Assembly: GCA_051294375.1 (NCBI GenBank)
Contig: CM119263.1
Span: forward strand, 23,524,762 to 23,588,761
DNA length: 64,000 nt
Source: Paraspadella gotoi
Taxonomy: Eukaryota; Chaetognatha
Direction of reading: 5' to 3'
In this document: in pieces, positions 55,923 to 64,000 of the stretch
Layout: every line of letters begins with the position of its first letter
Position numbering within the stretch: the stretch's first letter is position 1
Made by a program: the position numbers and the translations under genes
The notes under the pieces: generated by a model
What the model was told of the DNA's origin: nothing
Databases searched by the model: none
The model's input: the letters and a program-made list of their open reading frames with translations, nothing else

Positions 55923-57105
55923 ACTGATATCGTTTTCCTTCTCCTTTTGTTTTTCATGCGCTTCCTCTTTTCCATTTCCGTTTTTCTTTCTATTTTTCTT
56001 GATTTTTATTCAACTATTTTTGTATTCAGGTTATTTTTTTTCCCACGATGAATTCCGCGCCTGACTTTTGTTCCGCCGCCTAAACTTTCCCACCGAAAAT
56101 TATGGTAGCGACCGCGTTAGCGCGGCGTCGGCGGCGACGCTTCAGGCGGCAAGGTGACTTTCGGAAGAAAAAAAAGCCAGGATCGAATTCGGAAATCCGC
56201 TCAGGCGGTTCAATTTTTCTCTCGTTTTATCTTTCTCTCCTTTTTTTCCCCGATACGGTTTTCACTATCCAGGTCGCAGGTCGTTTTTCAGTTTATGTCA
56301 GATAAGAACGACGAGTGATTATACAAAGATCTTCCTCTTAATTTCCAACATAGTCCAAGGCTAAAAACTTTATAAACAGCAACAAAATTCTTCACCACAT
56401 TCGGCAACAATACGTAACATCATTGAATCTTTCGAATGTCACTTTTCAAACTTTACTCCTCCTCCTCCCAAAAAAAGAAAGAGCCAGAAAAGGGAAATAA
56501 CTTTACCCGAACGCCTTTCGAATTTCTTCAAGTTTTTTCCACATCATTAGGCGTTTAGGGAACCATGAAAGGCGGAAGTAGTAGAATCGCGGATAGGAAG
56601 GGGGAGTATATTAAAAAATTTGCGGAATGGTAGTAGAAAAAGTGAATTCGGGGAAGCGAAAGAGGAATTAGGGAAAAAAATATTATGGGTTATCAGGAAA
56701 TCTACTAAAATGAAATTGTGAAGAAAAGATGAAAAAAAATAGATGGAGTTAAAGAAGAAAAAGGAAATTGATTTTTTAAAAAAAGTGTACGGATCTCGTG
56801 GACGACGGCCGTAAAATCCACTGGCGGAAAAAAACAAAGTTTAAGCAAACTATATTTAAAGCGTTGATAGGTTTTAAGTTGAGGGAATAAAAATGTAAAA
56901 TAAAAAGTTAAATAATAGAGCCAACATTTAATTTTTAAAATTTAATTCTCAAATAACTGTAAGCTCTTAGTAAATTATAAAACACAGTACAATGTATTTG
57001 GCGTAATTTTGAAGCAGTTGTCCAATCGGAGGTGAGAAAAAAACCCTTTTTCGAGACGAGAGAAAAAAAAATAAACCGTGCCTCGATAGCGAATTTTTTT
57101 TCTCA
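55923..57105. other. Non-coding stretch
   Basis: T-rich then A-rich sequence. A short arginine-rich frame at 56102 precedes GCAAG/GTGACT, but nothing supports it as an exon. No gene seen. Confidence 0.4.
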
Positions 57106-57405
57106 GCATCGACCATTGTCACGTCTCGGTCCTGGGATCGAATACCCTGAAACCCGGACGGGAAGAAAGATTATGGGCGCCCCACCATTAACCTGGCCTT
57201 ATGGGGCCAAGAGGTCTTGGAACCGGAGGACACAAACAAAGGAACGAGAAACAGCGAATCGGGCGATGGGCGCGAAGCTAGTGGTTGCTGATATGCTTGG
57301 CCTGAGCTGTGGGCGGACATTGTCGGCGAAGCAGGGATATCAAATGAGGACTAGGCCTTCTTCAGTACATAATGAAGAAGTCAATTGTTATGCCCATTCG
57401 TAAAT
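57106..57405. other. Balanced non-repetitive block, function unknown
   Basis: About 300 bases of ordinary complexity between A/T-rich flanks, lacking the GA/CGA repeats of the window. The plus strand is open through it (frame from about 57032 to TAA at 57403), with PPLTWPYGAKRSWNRRTQTK and KLVVADMLGLSCGRTLSAKQ among the translated stretches. No domain recognised. It could be an exon, a conserved non-coding element or a mobile-element remnant. Confidence 0.25.
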
Positions 57406-57540
57406 GGAAAAATTACAATTAATCACAATTGAAAACGAATCCAAGCGATATTGTTCCAAAATCAAAGGGAGAAGAGTCAATTTTTTTTTGAAAGATTCTC
57501 AAAAACTCATAACGACTCCCTGCCCCTCTCCCCCCTCCAA

Positions 57541-57558
57541 GAAAAAAAAAAAAAAAAA
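57541..57558. repeat. Poly-A homopolymer
   Basis: Run of about 18 A, likely error-prone. Confidence 0.9.
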
Positions 57559-57959
57559 GGTGGGGAGAGTCAGGGTTCGTCCTCCGGGTTCTTCCGAGTT
57601 CGACGAACATCGTTAAGGCTTTGATTGGTAGTAAAGTTGACCGATGTTCCGTACTTCTCCAAAGTTCCCCTGCGTCGTCGGTCGTCGTCGTTTCGATTCG
57701 GTCGTCGTCCTCGATCGCCGAGGGTCCGAGGCGAAGAATCCATTCGAAATTCATGTTATCCCGTCGAGACTCGTCCCGTCTGCTCCTCTTTCCGCTCCCC
57801 CTTCATCTCCATTTTCCAGATCGCTCCAGGTTCCGCAGCGTCTGTTAAATCGGCTACCCTAGATTTTTCTACGAATTCTCCTTCTCAGTAGTTTTTTTTT
57901 TTCTTTTCTTCTTTCCGTTTCCACCATTTTTTTCTTTTGGGCTCCAATCTTCCCCCTAC

Positions 57960-58005
57960 TCTCCGTCTCTCTTCTCTCTCTCTCTCTCTCTTTCTCTCTC
58001 TATTC
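57960..58005. repeat. CT-rich microsatellite
   Basis: CTCTCTCT with TTTC interruptions. Confidence 0.9.
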
Positions 58006-58139
58006 AGATCACTCGCTCCTCTTCCCCTCCCCACTCCTCTCGCTTCCTCTTTCCTCTCTTCCCCACTTTCCCCTTCGTTTATCCCCGCCTCCGCGACTCG
58101 GGCCATTATAGCATATCTAGATATGATTTCTCCGAAATG

Positions 58140-58990
58140 ATTATCGAAGGATGGCCCGCGATGTTCGCGGGAATGCTTCGAAGGGAAAGGAAATTTCTTC
58201 TGTTCAACCATCGGAACGAGCCTATCAAGTCGATTCGGGGTCATATATCGGTGGAGGCGTTCACTAAATCACTTACTGACGTCTAAATGAAAATTAATAA
58301 AATCAATCTGTAAAATTGTAGTACCTACTGTAGTCCTTCGTTTTGTTTTTTGAAAAAAAAAACAAACAAAAAAACATTAAATATACCTAAATTTTGAATC
58401 TGCACTCTGCACTGAAAATTACAAGGCGCAATTTTATTAATTACGGTATAAAATAGACAACAAAGTTTGAGCATAACATATATTTTAAATCGTTGATTTA
58501 GAATTGTAAAACCATCAAACTATCCGAAATAGACTTCATTTCAAGTTTAGCGCGCGATTTTAGAGATCGTAAAGAAAAGAAAATTACCAAGAGTAAATCC
58601 TGTAAAAAAGACCCTGCTTGGTTGTAGGAGTGACGTGAATTCGCTGGGGTGCATGCGTTCGCTCACTGTGGTGAACGATTCCGAAGAAGCGGATTGCCGA
58701 AAATTCACTGTTGAAGAGCGTTCGATCTGTCCTTGTCGCTCATCCCCCCCAACTCCCCCAACCCACCCTCCCCCCCTTTCGTTCCCCTTTTTCCCCGATT
58801 TTCGTTCGGGCCGGAGTTTCAGTTCACATCATTATCGATTCGGGCGGCAGGGCGCCGCGCCTGGCAGTCGCCGACGCCGCCTCTGGACCCATAACTTTTA
58901 GCGCCGCTTCATCGGTTAATAAATCTGATGCCACTGTAGATTTTCCTTTTTATTATCCTCCGCGTAGTTTCCTCCCTTCTCCTTTTCCAC
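58140..58990. other. Non-coding stretch
   Basis: AT-rich to 58620, then GC-richer with a C run region (58745-58790). No gene seen. Confidence 0.4.
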
Positions 58991-58999
58991 TAATTTTAT

Positions 59000-59415
59000 T
59001 CTCTCTCTCTCTCTCCTCTTTTCCCTGTTTTTTCTCCTTCGATGTTCCTTCTTTCATCCATTTACTGGTCTATCGCCGCGCGTTCCTTTCTTTCTTCTTC
59101 TCCACGGAAGGAAAAGAAAAAATCTCTCTTTCTCTTCTCATCTCTCTCTTCTCTACTTTCTCTCTCTTCTTCTCTCTCTCTTCTCCTGCTCTCTCTCTCT
59201 CTCTCTTCTCTCTCTTCTCCTTCTCTCATCTATCTTGTCTTTCTCTATCCCCTCTCTCCACTTTTTCCCCGCTTTCTCTCTTCTCTTCTCTCTCTCTCTC
59301 TCTCTGCTCTCTCCTCTCTTCTCTCTCTGTCTTCGTTCCTCTCTCTATTCTTCTCTCTCTCGCTCTCTCTTCTTCTCTCTCTCTCTTCTCTTCTCTCTTC
59401 TCTCTCTCTCTCGAT
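59000..59415. repeat. Long CT-rich microsatellite
   Basis: About 400 bases of imperfect CT repeat. All three plus frames are open as S/L/F-rich artefacts. Confidence 0.93.
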
Positions 59416-60229
59416 TTCCCGCAGTCATACTTTATCTTTTTCTCTTAGCCTATCATTAAGTGCTATTTTTGACGCCCGAATTGCATTCATTTGACTGAAA
59501 ACCCATTAGCAGACATTGATGACGAGCGGACTCGTCGTCACCGTAATCGTATGTCCGTAATCGCGCGTTTATCGTTTTCGGTCGTAGTTCGTCGATCGTC
59601 GGGCGTACGTCGCGGTTTTTTCAAAGTCGCCCCGGGGGTTCGAAACTCGCTCGGCGATTTGATGGTGTTTCGTAAGGAGGAAAGAAAAAGAAAGAAATTC
59701 TCGGCGAGAAAGACCGCCGGGAGACGAGGAACGGCGCCGCGGGTGGTAGGGGTAATGGCGCCGTGCAGAAGTTGAACGCGACGGTGGGAAGTGAAAATGG
59801 CACAACGGAAGGAGTTGGAATGTCTGCTGAGAAGTGCGAACTAGCGCCAGGGAGAAAGAGGAGACTGGCTCTGGGAGTAAGTGGACATTTGGCGCCCGCA
59901 GACCGTTACGTGGATAATTTAAGATTAATGCGATAGTTAGTTTATTAGTACTAGTTATTGCGCACTATTAGATATGAATAATAAGGCTTGAGAATGGGAA
60001 ATATCGAATGCAGGCGACCAGATTTACGAAAACTTTTTAATTATTCCAGCAAGAAACACTGAAAACCAGGAATGGGATTCAACTTGGGAAAAGATTTCGT
60101 GAGGAATTCATAGATTGAATTAATGATTTTTCGATCCTCCAGAGGAACTCCGAAATTACTTGGATTCGCTCTCACGAAGGAAATAAGCTGGATTTCGAGT
60201 ATAAAAAGGTAATTAAAGGAAGATGGGAG
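59416..60229. other. Non-coding stretch
   Basis: Mixed sequence with CGTCG-rich start (59520-59620). No gene seen. Confidence 0.4.
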
Positions 60230-60342
60230 GATGAGAGAGACGAGAGGAGACGAGATGAGAGAAGATAGAGAGATGAAGAGATGAAGAGAGAGAGAGGAGA
60301 GAACGAGCAATGAAGAGAGATGAGCAGAGAGAGAGACTCTCC
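60230..60342. repeat. GA-rich repeat
   Basis: Imperfect GA repeat with ATGAGAGA interruptions. Confidence 0.9.
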
Positions 60343-60749
60343 AAGCTTAAAAATTAATTCCTTAAATTTCTTATTTTTCTCACACATTTACACCGAACAT
60401 AGAACACACAAAAAAAAATTATTTATTAAAATGTTATTAATCTCTAAAATAAAACGATTTACATCAAACTAAAAATATTCTCCAATCTTTTTGTAACCTC
60501 TCACGGCATTTTGAAATGCAATAACCAAACGCTAATATTAACAATCGAAATAAGAAAACTAACCCGGGAAAATTAAACCACGTGATTCAAACAAAAAAAA
60601 TGAACTACGTCTCTCAAACCTTGAACAAAAACAGTCGATGAGCGCCTTATTTCTTCCTCAATATTCCTCACTCTTTCCTTCCTCCACTCTCCCACTTTCT
60701 CCTCCTTTTCAAACTTATTTCCCTCCTCACAGCAAAAAGTGCACCAAGA

Positions 60750-63400
60750 ACTCCGGTGAGGGATGACGACGAGTACGACGCTGAAGGCGACGGCCGGCCA
60801 ACACGAGGTCGCGGGACAATCCGCGTTTGTCGGGCGATCGTCGTCGTCAGTCGTCATCGTCTTCAGTCGGAGAGCATTTCGTCGACTCACTCGTCCGGAG
60901 ATCCGAACGGCTTCCTATTCTGTGACTCCTCCCTTGTCTTCCTCCTGGTCTCTGGGGTCGCGCCAGGGTCGCCGAGAAAAGACGTAGGTTGGCCGTTCTT
61001 GTGCCGAAGTCGACTTGGCTCTTTCGTCGTAGGTTCGTCGGTCGTTGAGTAAAAGTGTATCCGTCCTTGGTCACTCTCTTTTTCCTCTTCCTCTTTCCCT
61101 CTCGCGAGCCGTCGACCGCCGCGTCCGGAGCGGCCGCCGCCCTCGAGCGACCCGCTCTTCTTTGCTCACGTCTCGGGCGATCTTCTTGTCGGACACTGGC
61201 CACGACTTTTTTGTTAGCTCGTGTTCCAACGGCTCCGCGCCAAACCAGGCGGTCGGTTTGTTTATTCGGCGCTGACTCCGATTTGCGCGGAAGCCGTCTG
61301 CTGCATGAAATTGTTGCCGCAAAACTGTGCACCTGAATACTGTGCACTTGCAACAATCTGCTCATTGACTGCGACGACGCTTCCTTTTTTTGCTCCGGCT
61401 CCGCTCTACTCCCCTTGACGGCGGCTGCTCCTGCCTTCTTCTGCTCTTAGAAAAGAACCGCGATAACCCTGCCGTCTTTTGCTCGGTGCTCGACCTGTTC
61501 TTCCATAGCTGTGTCGCCGCTTCCCACCAGACTGCTTCTTCGTTCCTTTTCGGCGAAATACTCCTGCCTCGTGCGACTGCTGACGCTTACCCGTTCTTCT
61601 GATGACTTTTCCCTGCCGCTTTTGACCACACTCCTCGGCTTTCCCTGCGTACGGACTCCTACTTTGTTCCTTGCCCGCTCCGGAGACCTAGACCCGGTGT
61701 TCTCCCGCCTCTCCTTCCGGGCCCCAAACTGGTCGCTGCCTCCCGCACTGAGGCTCGTGTTCACGACGTGAACCCCTCTAATCTCGAGATCTCCAACCGG
61801 TGCCCCCCCCGGGGGGAAAAAATTCTTTGGTTGGGTAACTTCTCTTTACTCTTTCTTGCCTAGGGCTTGACCTGCCGATCGTTTCGGGTATTCCAGGTGG
61901 TAGTTCGTGCCTTCCCCCACGTTAGGTGGACCGTGATTGCCCTCTCTGCCCTTATCTCGCCCTGGATTCTCTCCCGATCGTCGATCTCCCTGATACGATC
62001 ACGATCTCCTCCTTCCCTCTTCTCTTTCCCCGCATTCCGTTCGATTTATCGATTTCTTTCCTTTCGTCATCCAGTTTTCCACTCGATCCAGTTTTCCCTT
62101 CTTTCCTCATTTTTCCTCCTTTCTTCTTTCCTTCCTAGGAAGCGCTCTCGTCTTCTTTCTCCTCGACGGAGAAGTTCGTAATTCTCTTTCCCCAGTCTTC
62201 TTCTCTCCTCCTTTTCTCTTTTCTCCTTTGCTGACTAAAGTCTGATTGTCGCCGCCGTCTTTTCGCGACCAATTTCTCCTCCTCTCTTCTTCGACTTTTT
62301 TCTTTGCTTCTTTCTCTTTTCGCTTCATCGACGTCTTCTCCTAGTCTCTCTGGTCTCGCTCTTTTCTCACGGAATCTCTTTCTCTCTCTTCCTCCGAGGA
62401 GATTTCCAGATTCCATCACTTCCCATCTTTCATGTTTTTTCTTTCTTTAGCTTATCTTCGCTTTTTGCCCTCGTCCTGCTCTCTTTCTTCTCTGCTGCCA
62501 CTGCTCCTGTCCTCTGTTCTCGCGGTGCCCGCTCTCCTATGCTCCTCTCCTTCTTTCCCCTTTACTGTTTATTTTACCCGACTCCTTTGTCCCATCTTTG
62601 TGGCCGAATGTCCTTGTTGTACTTCTTCGGGCCTGGTATTCGCTCGAGGCATCATTCCGAGCCGACTTTCGAAGGAAGGGGGCGTTGCACTCAGCCTTCG
62701 GCCGTAAGACGATCTTTGAGCTGACCAATTTTAAATAAAAAAACCAGTGACCAAAAAATAAAGTCCCGAAAAGAAAAAAATCGTATAAAAACTTAACCTG
62801 AACGCTGGAAGTGCTCGAACGCAGCCTTAGAATACTGGCCCTTCCCCGTCGTCGTCTCGATTTCTGCGCCCTCCTCCGCCGATTTTCGTACTTCAAACCC
62901 CACTCTGCCGCGGAGAGGGTTCTCGCGACGGAGCCTTCAACGATCGATTTAAGCGGAAGGGCGGCCGGCGAAATCGACGGCTGAGCGGCGCACCTTGGAA
63001 GCGGCGTGCGGGCGCCTCTCCGCTTCTTAGCGCCGCTTTTCGTGCAAGGAGTTGGCGACCTCGGCTGGGCGACCCCCGGGCGGCGACCCCAGGCGGCGAC
63101 CCCGGCGCGCGAAACCCGTATCGACGCTTTTTTCCAGCGACTTTTCACGCTTGACTTTTTCCAGTCGACTCCCTCTTCTTTGAAGATCTACTCTGGGCGA
63201 TTTTTCTCTCCGAATCTCCTGTTTAAATTTTTTTTGTGTCCAGATCAGAGATAAAGATTTCTGCCCGTTAAATTTTCCCTGCCAAACTTTCTTTCTCTTC
63301 GTTTCGTTGGCGAACTTTTTCCACAAGAATCCATCCGTTCTCGCACGATCCATTTCGGCGATTTCTTCGGCGATTTCCTCCTGGAAAACTCCCAACTTCG
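60750..63400. other. GC-richer block open in many frames, unrecognised
   Basis: Higher GC than the window average, mostly free of pure microsatellites. Overlapping open frames of 70-200 codons lie on both strands (minus 60847-61365, 61447-61764 and 62537-63148; plus 61055-61336 and 61867-62181). Minus frames are Arg/Lys/Glu-rich and plus frames Ser/Pro/Phe-rich, as expected from a pyrimidine-biased plus strand. I see no reverse transcriptase, integrase, protease or zinc-knuckle signature. It may be a decayed element, a first exon with UTR, or non-coding. Confidence 0.25.
61803..61816. repeat. C8-G6 homopolymer junction
   Basis: Eight C followed by six G and then A6, a small self-complementary tract. 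Homopolymer lengths may be wrong. Confidence 0.85.
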
Positions 63401-64000
63401 CCCGATGCTTCCCATTTCATTCGGCCATCGGAGATTCCAGAAAAGGGGACTTTGAGGTTTCCTGAAAGCTGAAGCGAAGGCGTTTGACCTTAAAAAAAAA
63501 CCAAAACAAACAAATAAATTAAAAGTATATAAACTAAATCAATAAATCATCAAATCCAGACCTCTTACTCGGCGTCGACCTGGCATCTCCTCAAATTTTC
63601 CGACCTCAGAAGGTGACGCTAGCTGTTCGTCGTTAGCGGCGCCGTGGATCTAGACGAGGCGGAGGCGGCGGTTGTGGAGGCAGGGGTAGGGGTGTGAGGT
63701 GGCTGCGGGAGATGGCGATAGTAGCGTAGAGGGGAAGTGGTGTGGAGCATGGGACTGGCGAGGCGTACTAGTTGCCAGAAGAGATTTAAGATTGATTAGA
63801 TTAGATTTAAAACATTTAAAAATGAAATAATATAAATAAATATATAAATAAACCTTAAAATCTCCTCTTCTTCATGCTCCTCTCACTCCTAAAATGTCAA
63901 AGTCCTTTTATATTAATTTCACCACCCGCCCTTCATTACCCACCCTCCCCCTCACCTCTCCCCCACCGACTTCCGCTTCCGGCGCGACTTCTTTCACTCC
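63401..64000. other. Non-coding stretch at window end
   Basis: AT-rich (63490-63555, 63780-63860) with a GGCGGA-rich segment between (63650-63700). No gene seen. Confidence 0.4.

Noticed and set aside
57419-57754. Minus-strand frame starting MNFEWILRLGPSAIEDDD
   Set aside because: A reasonable start, but it runs into an A18-derived phenylalanine run and has no good donor before it.

Overview
The window is eukaryotic, and almost certainly from an invertebrate animal. There is no operon structure. Reading frames are short and scattered, (GA)n/(CT)n and CGA-type trinucleotide repeats are very dense, and the only gene that can be built with confidence has spliceosomal introns and reads like a divergent rhodopsin-type (class A) G-protein-coupled receptor (GPCR). 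The sequence does not let me name the phylum. It is a scaffold with 15 N gaps. Most gaps sit in or beside simple repeats. Three are exactly 25 N (74-98, 20499-20523, 48993-49017).

Layout. 1-3775: non-coding, with a GC-rich trinucleotide island (1412-1720) and GA repeats. 3776-5803, minus strand: a four-exon gene of 427 predicted residues, the GPCR-like protein. All phases agree and every junction is GT-AG. 5804-8130: non-coding, GA-rich at the end. 8210-20498: a stretch with no convincing gene that looks like error-rich sequence. It carries collinear, degraded matches to the sequence that begins after the 25-N gap at 20524, so it is probably an uncorrected read extension and not unique genome. 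20524-42680: gap-riddled non-coding DNA with many microsatellites, a few weak coding candidates and some possible promoter motifs (paired E2F sites, YY1-like cluster, RFX X-box). 42680-48992 and 49018-55310: the same ~6.3 kb twice in direct orientation, differing mainly by small indels and separated by a 25-N gap. This is most likely a false duplication made when two contig ends were extended across the same gap. It holds one plausible terminal exon of a multi-pass membrane protein, frameshifted differently in each copy. 55310-64000: more CT/GA repeats, a compositionally distinct block near 57.1-57.4 kb, and a GC-richer region (60.75-63.4 kb) open in several frames on both strands, with nothing recognised.

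I found no RNA gene, CRISPR array, viral gene or recognisable transposase or reverse transcriptase. The points most worth a second look are the degenerate receptor, whose fifth membrane helix is encoded by a valine microsatellite, and the two assembly-level duplications, which make gene calls in 8.2-20.5 kb and 42.7-55.3 kb unreliable. No undescribed biological system is supported by the sequence.
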